NCBI RefSeq assembly: GCF_037126465.1
Contig: NC_088206.1
Location: 49,270,841-49,334,840, forward strand
Source: Ornithodoros turicata
Taxonomy: Eukaryota; Arthropoda; Arachnida; Ixodida; Argasidae
DNA length: 64,000 nt
Direction: 5' to 3'
In this document: in pieces, positions 1-10,865 of the stretch
Position numbering within the stretch: the stretch's first letter is position 1
How the letters are laid out: each line of letters opens with the position of its first letter
The notes under the pieces: generated by a model
Seen by the model: only the letters and a program-made list of their open reading frames with translations
What the model was told of the DNA's origin: nothing
Database searches by the model: none
Translations under genes and position numbers: made by a program

Positions 1-2
1 AC

Positions 3-164
3 ACCCGTCGCACAAAAGGACCCTTTTGCAACGGACCTGCGCCAGACGAAGGAGTTCGACTCTGGTGCGAGGAATGTCAGGTGTGTACCCGCTTGGACAT
101 GTCTGTACAGAAAAAAAATGTAAGAAATGATGGATGTGCTACTTTTTGGCATTACATTTATTAA
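3..164 (+). pseudogene. C-terminal ORF remnant with clustered cysteines, cut by window edge
   Basis: A frame is open from the first bases of the window to a TAA at 162-164 (53 residues). It contains C-N-G, W-C-E-E-C-Q-V-C and a later C-A-T-F-W-H-Y run. A tryptophan followed by a CxxC pair near a C-terminus is reminiscent of the cysteine-rich tails of piggyBac-type (DDE_Tnp_1_7) transposases. The spacing is not canonical and the catalytic part is off the window, so this is only a suggestion. No start can be assigned. It could also be a chance frame. Confidence 0.22.
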
Positions 165-970
165 ACTTCTTCACAATAGCAATGGTAGCATTAATAATAA
201 CACTCCTTTATTCGTGTTCAAGAACAGCTACGACGGTCGTAGTGTCGGCGCACACTTCAGCACGTTACATAATGACGTGAATTAACAAATAGTGGACGTA
301 TTCATCTTATTCCGCAAATAGCGATACGTTTCACTTCAGTCAGTGCAAATGCGAAAATGAAGATATAGGGGGGGGGGAATCTATTTATTTTCACAGGGAA
401 GGACAGCCAGAATGGTCTTTGATAAACCCCACTGTATAGGAAACGAATCACACTGCATTAGAAAAAAGTGCACCTTTTTAAGAGTAATTGTACTCTCCAA
501 AAGGGAGTGATATATGTGGGAAGGAAAAGGAGCTAAAGTACACTTTTTTTTAAGAGTGTAGGACTGCGGATAATCTCGGCCACCTGGAGCTATTTAAGTA
601 AGAGATTGCTAATCGTTTAGAAAGATACTGTTATGTAACCATTGGCGACTCTCAAAACACGGAATTAGATGCTGTATCCTTTCTTTCATGCCAGGTAAAG
701 TAAAATAGCTAACGACCGTATTGCACTCTGGAGTAAATGGCAGTGACAAAAATATGACAATGCCATTGATAGATCGATCATGAATTTAGCCACAAGCCAT
801 TGAGTGTTCTGGAGCAACCAAGTAATTTCTGTTATTTAGGGTTTCAGAGATGTTGTTACAGTTTACACTGACTTTCGCGGCTTATAATTCGTGAAAGTAT
901 CGGACCGATACAGGCGGTAAGCACCATTACAGACGAGAGCTGTAAAGACTGTATTTCCACTAACCTGCAG
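165..970. other. No gene seen; AT-rich DNA with one very small TIR element
   Basis: No convincing coding frame. A G-run lies at 369-377. The stretch 451-558 begins CACTGCATTAG and ends TAAGAGTG, with matching AAAAAAGTG-type arms, so it looks like a short relative of the CACTCTTAAA foldback family seen later. Confidence 0.4.
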
Positions 971-1054
971 GGTCGCCTCTGGAAGCTGAGGAGGGAAGCT
1001 CTAGACCTCATGATTGGTTTCAGGGACCAAATGCTTCGTGGACGTTTCCCACAG
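971..1054 (+). CDS. Candidate internal coding exon (84 nt, phase 0-0), product unknown
   Basis: A CTAAC branch-point-like motif and CTGCAG acceptor end at 970, and CACAG|GTGAGG gives a donor after 1054. The 84-nt interval is open in frame 0 across 28 codons (G-R-L-W-K-L-R-R-E-A-L start, R-G-R-F-P-Q end). It is rich in arginine and leucine and could be an amphipathic helix. I do not recognise the family. No partner exon with matching phase was found nearby: a GTAAAG donor at 693 follows an open stretch, but its frame does not start cleanly. The gene would run to the right or be a relic. It could be a chance pairing of sites, although both splice signals are good. Confidence 0.35.
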
Positions 1055-2336
1055 GTGAGGTTTTAAGCAACGTGTAACAAAAGCTTCCCGCCATCTAGCG
1101 ACGTACATTTGCTCTGGCTGATGTACATGAGAGGGAGAGAGTACTTTTTACTTCCATAACTAATTTGCACAGTGCCGAAAATACTCAGAAATAAAGGAAA
1201 AAATAATTGACGTAGGGCTCTAAGATAAAGGGGTCAAACGCTATTCGCGTGTAATTGATCCGACTAAATATGAATAAGAAATACTAACATACGGCATAAT
1301 AACAGAACAGCTGGTAGCCGACACAACTTCCTGCAGATGACTGTCAAAAATACAAAGAAAACAAGACCGGAACGAGAAAAGAACGGCAGCAATGCAACGA
1401 CCTCAGCATACAGAACGAACGACAGTGAATAAACAATGTAACATACGTACTGGTCATGGTTGATCACATGTAGTTAGCATCACAAGGAGCTATGGGCGCA
1501 AAATGACTTTTAATGTGCCTTTCATCATCGTGGTGTTTATTTAAGCTACGGATATTTAGATGGAAAAACGAAAACCCAGAATGCAAACACTTCTCATCCA
1601 GGTCTTGTAGAGACGCATAAGACACACAAGAACTAATACCGAAAAAAGTGAAGCAAAACCACCACAACGCCCTATAACATGAGAGCAACGTCATGCCTGG
1701 TTTTGATATGAACAACTGGAGAATCGTCCGATTTCCTTGCAAATACTACTACTTTCCCTCTCAGCATTTTCGCCTATTTTTCATACGCCGAAATATCCTT
1801 CAAAGCTTTCAAATAAAGAGTGTATGCTTGGACAACTGAAGCCCGCTAATTAATAGCAAAGTCGCTATTGTGTGTTGTTTCTTCTAATGTGTTCTGTATG
1901 TTGCTGGTAAAATGCAAAAAATGAGAAGATACAAGCAGTGTCATTATAATGGTGTTTGTACTGTACCGATTCGAACAAAACACAGACTACAAGCTCGAGC
2001 AACAACTAAAGATTCGTTGTGAACACCGACACACAAGCCGTGCGAGTGACAGAAGTGTTGCGAATCCGACAAAGATGAGGATATTTTCGAACTTCCATGT
2101 TCGACGGAGGAGCGAAGACTTACTTTCCCGCGATTTTTCTACTACTCACGAGACTTGTGACTTAGTCGGCTGTAGTATATTGTCGGATTACTCGAGGGGT
2201 CAGTGCCAGCCGGAGCACTGTGGAGGCCTTTTTTTTTTTGTTTTTTGACAGCAGGCAGTGAATTCTGCATCAAACTAGGGTTGCTATCTGCTAGATCCAA
2301 ATGCGTATGGCGCGCGCAGCTCGTGTACTCAGTTAA
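1055..2336. other. No supported gene
   Basis: Only short overlapping frames on both strands, none with splice-site or family support. A T-run lies at 2229-2239. Confidence 0.4.
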
Positions 2337-3322
2337 AGGGGCCGTAAACAGGCCACCAAACATTTCTGAAATAATGATACCCCATGAAAGAACACAGCTC
2401 ATAATACCCAAATATACATTTCGTTCGGCTCGTGCCAGCTCATTGACCCGTATAACTGCTTTCAAAGGTGAGTAACCAGCGAGCCTCTCTCCACAACGCA
2501 TACGTCACATGGCTACGTAGCGTTTTGCCGTCCAACCGGGGGCCGAGCTGCGCACATGACGTTTCAAATTACCAGCCAATAAACATACTTCGTTATCAGC
2601 TGTGAGTCGGAGCGCTCAGTTTGTTTGTGTGAAACGACGTTTTGCGTTCCGTGGTTCCGAAATTCAACGTCATGACATCTTCAACATCTCCGGCTGGCGC
2701 AAACGTCAACAGCTGGGCTGCTATCACATGACGCGATTCGAACCCGGGTTCCTCCCAGTCACGACGTGACATGGCCAGCACGCTATCCACTGTACCACGC
2801 GAGCTGGTGACGCGATGCCGCGTGGCTCAAACCAAAGCACTGCACCCCAGTTGTCGGAACCATTCGAAGATGACGAAGATGTTCCATAGCGCACCTACCT
2901 AAGATTCCGGAACTGTAGTCCCGGATATTCATTCGCGCTCGTGGTGTGCTGCGTACTACTGCCCAGAAAACGTAGTGCGCGTATGATACCTACATTAAAC
3001 GCATTTCTTTCTCAGTTTGAGGCTCTAACTGTTTAGACTTTAAATAGAAGAGGATTCACGTTCATCTAGTCCAATTCCGCATTTGAAATAAAATCGTACG
3101 TGGAACACTCAATCGTAATTGGTGGGGAAAGCGCTACGTCAAAATGACGCAAAGTTAGAGCGTGGGGCGGAGCTAAAATGCGAAAGAGTGCAGTGAATAT
3201 TTCATCCGTATGCAAGCGCCTTTTGTTTTTGAGCGTTAGTAATTGCAAGGAGTTTTCACGGCCTAAGTTCCAATAATATAACACAAAGAAGTGTGCACCT
3301 TTTGTACCTGTTTACGGCCCCT
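2337..3322. mobile_element. Non-autonomous DNA transposon with TTAA target duplication
   Basis: The two ends read AGGGGCCGTAAACAGG as a perfect 16-bp terminal inverted repeat. TTAA lies immediately outside both ends (2333-2336 and 3323-3326). TTAA duplication is used by piggyBac and Kolobok superfamilies. The purine-rich AGGGG start fits Kolobok better than piggyBac, whose ends start CCC (family knowledge). The 986-bp interior has no transposase frame, so this copy depends on another element. It carries a nested tRNA-like insert at 2738-2807. Confidence 0.8.
2738..2807 (-). mobile_element. Tailless tRNA-like SINE head insertion (70 bp)
   Basis: Read on the minus strand it has a pol III A-box-like TGGTACAGTGGA and a B-box start GGGTTCGA. 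The 9-bp sequence TGACGCGAT is repeated exactly at 2729-2737 and 2808-2816, so it is a complete short insertion. The SINE body and tail seen in 18906-19162 are absent. The insert stops inside the B box, as expected for a tailless retropseudogene. Confidence 0.6.
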
Positions 3323-3469
3323 TTAAGGACAGAAGACAAAGACGTCCTGCTGCCATACCCCGTACGTGAGCGCAGCTTCTTGTTTATAGACTGTTCTTGT
3401 AAGTATTAGTAGCACAGTAGCACTAGCCAAGGTCGGGCCCACAGAGACTGGCTTTATCTCCCTCTCTCT

Positions 3470-3522
3470 TATTTATTTATTACTATTATTATTTTTATTT
3501 TTATTTATTTATTTTTTTAAGG
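3470..3522. repeat. AT-rich simple sequence (TTA/TTTA)n
   Basis: Runs of ATTT, ATT and T make up nearly all of this stretch. No function is implied. Confidence 0.7.
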
Positions 3523-3802
3523 GGATGTGGGGCGGCTTCTTTGTCGGAGCGCGTAGTGGGAGAGGGGACAGAGGAAAATCCCATGTATAAAACTACGTTA
3601 TCGCCGGTCCCCCTCCTGGTATCTGCGGCTGGTTTGAGACATGGTAAATGTCACCGCACTGAACCGTTATTAGTATAAAAACATATCAACGGTCAGTTCA
3701 AGCATATTTGTCTTGAACAGCACGAGTGGTATGTCCTGATGATTTCATACATTAAAAACTCTGCAGAAAAAATATGGAAATTTTTCATGAGGAAAGTTAA
3801 TG

Positions 3803-4555
3803 TCAAAACTCAATGGAGTTCCTGATAGGAACGTAATGTGGAATCACATTACACGTTGAGTTTCTGATGAGTTTCTGTTGACTCATTACAGACTCATCAA
3901 GATCATACAAGAAACTCAATATCGATTTTTGTAAGGGAAAGGTATTTAGGTATTTCCAGTTCATTTCTTTTTTCTTTGCAACAGCGGCCCCCAATATCTG
4001 GTTGTTCACTGGGGACAAGTGCTCATTGATAACAATCTTAGTGTCACCACCGGGGAACCCCAGGGAGGCGCATGTTAGTCTCGACTTCCTCGTTTTTTGA
4101 AAAAATTCATACCTCTTTCCACGAGACATCATGCGAACAATGATGTTTTCATGTTCACATTGTTTTGTTGGAACTCGGTGGCACACCTCGATATCGTCAA
4201 GCTTTATCTCCATTCCCACCGCTTCACCTATTTTTTTAATAATATCGGTGGGATTTGAAACTTCCTTAGGCACACCCTTAACTTCAAGGTTGTTCAATCT
4301 CTGATACTGGTCAAGGGCATTGAGATCGTGTTGCAACTTCTCCACTGATTTCTTAAGTTCAGAGTTTTCGCGTCTGAGGTCATTTACTTCACTGCGTAAC
4401 TCTCTAAGCTCTTTGATGTCAGTCATGCACTCAGTGAGGGTATCCTGACAATACTGGATGCTACCCTTTAGTGATCGGTTGTCAGCACGCATCTCGCGTT
4501 CGAAATCCTCGATCACCTTGACCAGATCCTTAATTTCCTTTCCCGATATTATGTG
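3803..4555 (-). pseudogene. LINE ORF1-like coiled-coil protein, truncated
   Basis: The frame is open from after a TAA at 4556-4558 to the stop at 3803, with no ATG at its start, so the N-terminus is missing. The first third is a heptad-rich coiled coil (repeated E-L-R, L-R-R-E-N-S-E-L-K-K). Then follow Y-Q-R-L-N-N-L-E-V-K-G-V-P and a basic region ending in E-M-N-W-K-Y. This order (coiled coil, then an R/Q-x-N-N-L-E-I-x-G-like block) is typical of FP25K/L1-type ORF1 RNA-binding proteins of CR1/L2-like LINEs. The expected C-terminal block after W-K-Y is not recognisable: the reading runs into AT-rich sequence beginning near 3945 (minus-strand CCCTTACAAAAAT), which resembles the end of the element at 40757. 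No reverse transcriptase lies beside it. Probably a dead fragment broken by a later insertion. Confidence 0.55.
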
Positions 4556-4906
4556 TTAATGACAATGAACGAGACACAGGACACGAGAACAATATGAACA
4601 CAGAAAGGTGCTCAAATTGAACAATATCAACAAGAGTATCACACTATACTCTTCAGCGGCAGTGCTGTACACTGTTGTATATAAATGATACAAGACTGCG
4701 CCTTTCTCACCTGTAACACAGTTTGCGATTAGTTCGATGTTCTCAGCAGAAGCAATGAGCTCCAGCTAGAGCTTTCCAAGTGGTCGTGTACTTTGACAGA
4801 CGATCAATAACGACGCTGTCGTATGGGCTACTTTTTTCAAAGTCCGCTCTGCGTTACAAAATATAGAATACTAAACGAGTCAGTGAAGAAAACGTTATGT
4901 ACGTAC

Positions 4907-4928
4907 CTGCGTGTGCAACACGAGCCAT
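4907..4928 (-). CDS. Possible first coding exon with splice donor
   Basis: ATG at 4928 opens seven codons (M-A-R-V-A-H-A) and reaches a good donor, CGCAG|GTACGT. Just upstream on the minus strand a TGATGTCATCA-like bZIP/CRE palindrome lies near 4973-4984, which could be promoter sequence. A second donor (ACAG|GTGAGA) lies near 4704, but all frames of the DNA between are stopped unless a late acceptor (CTGCTGAG, near 4740) is used. The gene, if real, cannot be followed further. Confidence 0.22.
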
Positions 4929-5277
4929 AATATTTACCGTAATTATGACAGGAGAGCGCCTTTGCATCTGGTGATGACATCACGCTCGTTGTCACCAAAG
5001 CTGGCGTAACGTATATGCATGAAGTTCAACCACTGAGTGCCTGGGCCAAAACCTGCGTCCCAACGTTAGCTGCCTAAAACCGGAACCACCGGGGCTATCT
5101 GCACCAGGAGTGTATCTCGACGATTGAAGACCGATGCCATTTCTGCCATGAGGGATTGAAATAAAAGCTTCTCAGGCCATCAATAATTGTGGATCACCGT
5201 AAGTCGCGAAGCGGGAATAGTTCATCTTCCGACGCGTAATCGCTATTCACTATTCGTTTGTATTTCTTCTAATATGA

Positions 5278-5530
5278 AACAACAACAACAGATGAATCGT
5301 GACATGGGGTGATTCACCGCTGGAGAGCAGTACCCTACCCACGACCCTACCACATTACATGCGTTACTAGTTAAATGAGCTATATGTACAAGCCGTTTAC
5401 GAAACAATTGTGCCGTTCTCTGCTGGCTGTGCTCGCAAGACAACAACAACAATAAATGGAGAAGTGATGGTGACATGGGATGTTTCCCCGTGGTAGCCAC
5501 GGGACCCCACTTCACAGCGGTTATTATGAA
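5278..5530 (-). repeat. Two tails of a (GTT)n-ended retroposon family
   Basis: Two similar units start with AACAACAACA and continue with GACATGGGRTG-TTYMCCGY (5281-5400 and 5435-5530). The same unit recurs at 49613-49888, 53060-53135 and 55070-55145. In the 49.6-kb copy it is bounded by a 12-bp target duplication, so it is a retroposed 3' end, read on the minus strand with a (GTTGTT) tail. Confidence 0.5.
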
Positions 5531-5559
5531 GGGATGAATTATGATGAACGCGAAGCACA

Positions 5560-5712
5560 TTCCCCCAGGGCGTCAGTCGTGACGTTGCCCACATACGTGA
5601 GGCCGACAACGGCAAGCCCTATCACCACCCACCACCACCACCACGACGTTGCACACCTCTGTGAGGCCGACAACGACGAGCCTTTTCACCACAACCACCA
5701 CCTGTTTTCAGA
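5560..5712 (+). repeat. Two SINE tail units with CAC-rich ends
   Basis: Two copies of GTGAGGCCGACAACG, each followed by CACCACCACC-type trinucleotides. They match the 3' tail of the SINE at 18906-19162. They may be two 5'-truncated insertions or a local duplication. Confidence 0.55.
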
Positions 5713-6324
5713 GTGTGCCCTTTACATGGCTTAAAGAGACGGTCCCATTCGTTTACTCGATTTCAAAACTATAGGACCTCGCGGATCACTGATCACGGTA
5801 TCGAAAATCCCACGCGAAATACTGGTGTAGTTTCACTGTTATTCGACGGTATACATAACAAGAGCAGACGGCGGACGTTGAGAGTATGCCGGAATTGCCT
5901 ATCGGGAAAAACGAGAAAACGTCATTCTGTAACCGGCCAATGATGGCACGCCTTTGAGAAAAGGAATGCCGCGGTCGTGCGAGCGTCTCCTCTGGACAGC
6001 GCCTTTCCTACCCTGCGCGTCGCCTTCTCACTCCTCCGCTTACGAAGTGACGTCACGCCGCTGTAGCTTCTGCAGCCGCGGAAACAGCGCTTTAAAGTTC
6101 GTATCTATGCGCTTTTCGGGCGAAAAAATGAATAAATATAACCAGGTAGGCTGTTGGCCGATGCCGAATACAGTGGTACCGGTTTCATAGATGGGTTTCT
6201 GGACGCGACCGTCCCTTGAGATACACGTTCGCGATGAGCTCGCTTTTCTTTTTCGGTGTTATAAACCGTAGCTGTCGCAAGGCTCAGGGCTTAAAAATGA
6301 AACCAGAACTAAAGTCATATGATA

Positions 6325-6420
6325 GGGAATATGTGCAACCGAAGACAGACGTGGACGAGACAAGGTGCTTGTCTCGTGCACGTCTTTCCACGTCCGTCTT
6401 CGCTTGCAACTTGTTCCCAA
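6325..6420. repeat. Imperfect hairpin
   Basis: GGGAATATGTGCAACCGAAG with a following GACAGACGTGG is answered in reverse by CCACGTCCGTCTTC and GCAACTTGTTCCC. The centre is the self-complementary ACAAGGTGCTTGT. Probably a small foldback element. The remainder of 5.7-7.4 kb shows no supported gene. Confidence 0.4.
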
Positions 6421-7451
6421 AAGTATGCATCACGAACCCATTCAAGTATCTGTTTAAACTAAAGTCGTATGGTGTATGCGCGCAAATACACATTTTATGT
6501 AAAAGAGAGCTTCTCCGCAGAGCGCGTTTAGTGTTATCGAGCATATTCACTGATCTCTATGTATAAAGGCTGGATCGCGCATGGGAGAGGGGCTCGTGGG
6601 GGAGAGGCGTGCCTTCGGGCCGCCATGTTGGTGGGCCCTAAAGTGCTGTGTGTGCCCATAGAAAACAATGGGAGGCAACAGAGATTGTGAGTATTTATTG
6701 CGCTGCAAGCATTGGTCGTTGTTTGTCATCACACAATTTTGTAAGGTGCCAGTATACTGATGTATCCTAACAGTGTTTCACAGGTGTCCTGTCGTTCGAT
6801 TCTTAATAACGTTATGTTTTTCATTCCGAAACTAGACCGTCACTGCAGTGCAGCGCTGGGAATTGTACTACAGCACGTTTCCCAGCCAATATTTCAATAA
6901 GAAACGACTTGAGGTTAACAACAACCATGTATATAATATCCCGTACTGCGTTCTGGACAAAAATTGTTCCATAAAGAACGGTCCGGGAAAAGATATACTC
7001 GCATGGCAGAGAGAGATCGTTCTGTAGAATCAGAGCCGTTGTTTTAGCCGGTATGCGTTTAGTATGATTTATATCAAGCATCGCCTTAGAGTCTTTTAGT
7101 AAACGACAGCGGTGCTTTGCCTCGCAAATATGGGCACACCGAAGCAGCCCAAATAATTACTTCACGCAATTAGATCACACTCATTAGGATTAATCAGGTA
7201 GTGATGTAAGCTTAATCAAATTAAGTTACTTAGAAAGTGGTAGCACCTGCTTGAGACACAGGACTTATCTCTTTTTGAAGTACAGCCCTTCTATGTTTGT
7301 TTGCGTCTTCCTTTATTTGTTCTGATTATTTGCAGGCGCGATTGTGCCAAACTGAATGTCCTTCTCCAGCACTCACGTGCTTTTGTTGAATACAACTGCA
7401 GCGTGAGAAAAGCTGCTTGGGGACGGGGTTCTGCTATCCAGTGCTGACTTT

Positions 7452-8740
7452 GTCATGCTTGTTATGTGGAGCATGTTCCAAAAAATGCAGCTCCCCGTAT
7501 GGTCTTCAAATTGCAACAGGACTATTTGGAGCTTGAAACAGTTGTGATTTTGTCATTTTGGCCCTCGTGTACTCAGTCTGTGAAACGCAAACAAAAAAGT
7601 CTAACACGATATGCTTTTGTAATGAAGATCACTGATGATGAGTAAAGAGAATATACGCGTTCAAGTTTATTCAATATTTTATATCATTCATTATATCATT
7701 CAACATTTCATGTCAAGTTTATACAACATCAAGTTTATTCAAGTTCAAGATTTATTTCTTGCACTTATGCGTTTCAGGATACAATGAACGTGCAGGGAGG
7801 TCGCAAAAAGCTACATTTATTGTTTTGTGACCTTGCTACAATGGCAATATATATTTTAGGAATGGCAATGATCAGGTACGCTCTCTAAATTTGTAGCACT
7901 CAATGTTAGGTTGCAATGAGCAATGAATAGCAACTTCCCTCCTGATATTTTCTCATATATGCTAAATTTTAAATTTAATGTGATCAAATATGTGATAATA
8001 TAACAATAATATATAAGAATATCATATGTGATAAATGAATGTGATCAACAGTAGACGTAAACAACATGAGTAGCCAGAGAAGGAGGAGGAGCACGTTGCA
8101 AAAAATGCAGCTGCACATCTGAAACGCCAATCATTATCATCGTCATCTAAAGGGGAGCATGGTAGCACTGACGTGAAACCAGGCACGATTTCTGAAAATC
8201 TTCTATGACACTTTCCGCAGTTTGCACACTTTTCTGCAGCGTCAGTCTCTCTCATAGGAGTTACTTTGCAGTAACGGTGACTCCCATCTTACATTTTAAT
8301 GTGCGAGGGCTCTCTTGCACTACACATGTACGGTTTCCAAACTGCAACATGACGATTTGGAGCTTGAAACTTGAGCCCTGGTGTACCCTGTCTATGAAAT
8401 GATACCAACTGAATCATGTCTGAAACGTGATGTTTAATGGAAGATGGCTTTCTTGGTTGTGCATTCTGCGTGACAAAGATGTAACACGATATGCTTTTGT
8501 GAAGAAGATAAGTGATGTTATGCTCTATGAATAAAGAGAATATACATTTTTCAAGTTCAACATTTATTCTGGCATATACGCATTTCAAGATACAATGAAT
8601 GTGCAGGGAAGTGACAAAACAATACATTTATTGTTTTGTGACCTCCCTGCAATGACAATATATATCTCAGGAATGACAATGTACACGTACACTATGCAAA
8701 TTTGTTGCACCCAATTTTCATACATGCTGAATTTTAAATT
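7452..8740. repeat. Degenerate tandem duplication, period about 880 bp
   Basis: Blocks at 7452-7985 recur in the same order at about 8085-8740, for example GTTCCAAAAAATGCAGCT/GTTGCAAAAAATGCAGCT and ACACGATATGCTTTTGT at 7604 and 8484 (880 bp apart). The second unit contains the presumed poly(A) signal of the gene at 8770-10472. The first unit has a matching AAATAAA on the minus strand, so a 3' UTR may have been duplicated. Confidence 0.6.
8563..8568 (-). terminator. Poly(A) signal AATAAA for the 8770-10472 gene
   Basis: AATAAA on the minus strand, about 200 nt after the stop codon at 8770-8772, followed by T/G-rich sequence. Its position gives a short 3' UTR. Confidence 0.4.
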
Positions 8741-8769
8741 TTTGTTTTGCTGCCTATGTGTTCAGTATA

Positions 8770-10472
8770 TTACAAATTGCTTAATGCAAACAACACTTTG
8801 TTAATTTCAAGCTTTTTGCTCCCATCTAAGATATTCCTATCCTGGAGGAACTGCCACTTCGACACCATAAAATATTCAGTAGGTTTCACTCTGGCAGGCC
8901 CTGCCACTGCAAATTTCCCGAATTGAAACCCTTCAAACTGTGTCATAATCTTAAATACGTCAATATTTCTGCAAGTAGTTCACATGCTGGATGACACTCC
9001 TCCTGCAGCTAAGGCAACTACAAAGAGTTCCAAGAGGCCGAGGGTAAACCTACAGCTGCATGAGTGTGATCAACAGTAGTGCATTCTCAACAAATAATTT
9101 TCTTCTTATAGCGTACATGTGCATGCCTATTAACTGGAACAATTATCACAGCTCCCTGACAAGTTTTAATTTCTGAGAGTTTACTGTAGAGGCTGCTTAT
9201 ATCTACAACAGTTCATACAAGGTATTATATACTGTGAATGCCTTTAAAAATCCCATGTGACACATATGCCTTTACTTTCTGGAGGTGCTGTGGTAGTCAA
9301 AGTTTGTGGGCATTACGCAGGTTCTGCACCCATTTCTTGAGTATGTCGAGGCAGCTGTGAAGTAACCTGCATTGATGATGATTATTCCAATTTTTATGAT
9401 GCATCTACAACAAAGGAAATAATACATCAGAACATTGGTTTGGGTGCAACCAGTTAAAAATGATTATGTTGTTTAATAAATGCATTGGACAAATGTTAAA
9501 ACATCAGTTTAAAACATGGTTTACAATCCCAGTGTCTTCTAAAAATTAAAAAGATTAAAAACTATTCTAAAAAGAATATGGGGAACTCTTCTAAAAAGAA
9601 TTATAATCTTTAGTTATTATATTCCTGGGCGAAGGAGCCTATAGTGTAAGGTGTGTTTCTGATGTGAACATGTAAGAAAATATGCAAAACTGAGAGAGGC
9701 TAACCACAGTGCGTGCACTGAGGTTGTTGCTTCCTGTAAAGTAGAAACCAGTGGATGAGGAACGTGATACTTACCTGTACACCCAGCCGTATCACACTGC
9801 ACAGATTATTCACTGGGTAGCCCTCATGACGAAACCTGTATTGAGAGACCACTTTTGCCTTAAAAACTTCTAGAAATAGCACGACACGCTACAAATTATT
9901 ACTATCGCAACAAGCTGATGATACAGCTCAGACACAAAGGCGTTATTCAAGTCGCGCCACACCACCGTTACGTAGGATTCTTTGTCACAAATCAAACCAA
10001 GGCACAAAACAATACCAATACATGAAAAAAGGTGACAATCGTGGTCTCATTATGACGTAATACCGAACTTGTGCGCGAAGGTAATTCAAAGAAATGAATG
10101 TGGCACTTGCTTCCGCAAAGAACACCGTGTACCATGCTAGCAATGCACGCAAAAAAGCGCTCGAGTGCTTGCACATATATTGATGACAACACTACCTGTG
10201 TAGTGTAACATGTTCTTTCAACCATATTATGCACTCAAACTGTATTTGCCGCCGGGTAAAATGCAAGTGTGCTCGATTGAACGTCGGAAGAGCGATCAAG
10301 CAACCTGCATCCAGTGCTCGTTTTGGGCAAAAAAACACTTCATAAAGGTCAACTAAATATACAGAATGGACGCCTATTTATTCCTTGATGAAGAGTGACT
10401 CACCTGTATAAATTTAGGCCCTCTATCCTTGCCAGTACGGTTGGTACGACCGTAATTGCAAGAAGTTGCCAT
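8770..10472 (-). CDS. Four-exon gene, 143-residue protein of unknown function
   Basis: Exons read on the minus strand as 10472-10404, 9888-9775, 9366-9317 and 8968-8770. Donors are CAG|GTGAGT, CAG|GTAAGT and GC|GTAATG. Acceptors are TTTGTAG|, AATGCAG| and CTTGCAG|. The splice phases (0, 0, 2) agree at every junction and no exon contains a stop in the used frame, which is unlikely by chance. Exon 1 begins M-A-T-S-C-N-Y-G. Exon 2 carries F-L-E-V-F-K-A-K-V and Y-R-F-R-H-E-G-Y-P. Exon 4 encodes the C-terminal half with F-E-G-F-Q-F-G-K-F-A-V-A-G-P and ends L-F-A-L-S-N-L. No signal peptide or membrane segment is evident. The protein is slightly basic with a mixed, globular-looking composition. I do not recognise the family. 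Introns are about 400-520 nt and contain no clear transposon. It has a promoter-like region upstream and a poly(A) signal downstream, and is the strongest host-gene candidate here. The exon 3 acceptor lacks a strong pyrimidine tract and is the weakest point. Confidence 0.55.
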
Positions 10473-10560
10473 GATCGCTGCGGCGACTGTTGTGGGTACA
10501 GTAAGATGGCGGCCGGTTTCTTCACGCTCGCGCTCCCTATCCGCCATCCAGCCTTTTACA
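10473..10560 (-). promoter_or_regulatory. GC-rich 5' region with YY1-type motif
   Basis: Directly upstream of the exon 1 ATG the DNA turns GC-rich and contains AAGATGGCGGCC (10505-10516, plus strand), the core of YY1/TISU-like sites that sit close to transcription starts in animal housekeeping genes. No TATA box was seen at a suitable distance. The short purine-rich 5' leader and the ATGG start context fit a housekeeping-type promoter. Confidence 0.4.
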
Positions 10561-10865
10561 ATCGAGATCAGTGAGCATATTATGTAGAGGGGGGGGGGGG
10601 CGTATGTCATTTGTGTAACACTTTGCGTGTTGGTAAAGTGTCTCTCCTGAGTCCTGCGCCGCTCTGCCACAACGAACGGTGTCTTGATCAGTCGTGATAT
10701 TCGCGTCATACGCCCAAGGGAAAAAAGGGAACAGCCTACAGTAAATTACACGGCCGTGCAAGGAATGGGCATCTCGCGGCGCCTGTCGGTGGAGTTCAGA
10801 GACTTACGGCAGCTTTGGTGGATCTCTTCGCCACTATGTGGCGCTATGTACGGTGTGAGCGAGAC

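Noticed and set aside
3327..3400. Open frame ending at a GTAAGT near 3392
   Set aside because: Upstream part is cut by the TTAA element and no acceptor was found; too short to support.
5580..5710. Regularly spaced repeats as a CRISPR-like array
   Set aside because: Two SINE tails with CAC microsatellite, in a eukaryotic genome; no repeat/spacer pattern.
6623..6684. ATG in a GCCGCCATG context followed by an open frame and GTGAGT
   Set aside because: The donor lacks a good upstream AG and the GCCGCCATGTTGG block looks like a recurring motif rather than a unique first exon. No second exon found.
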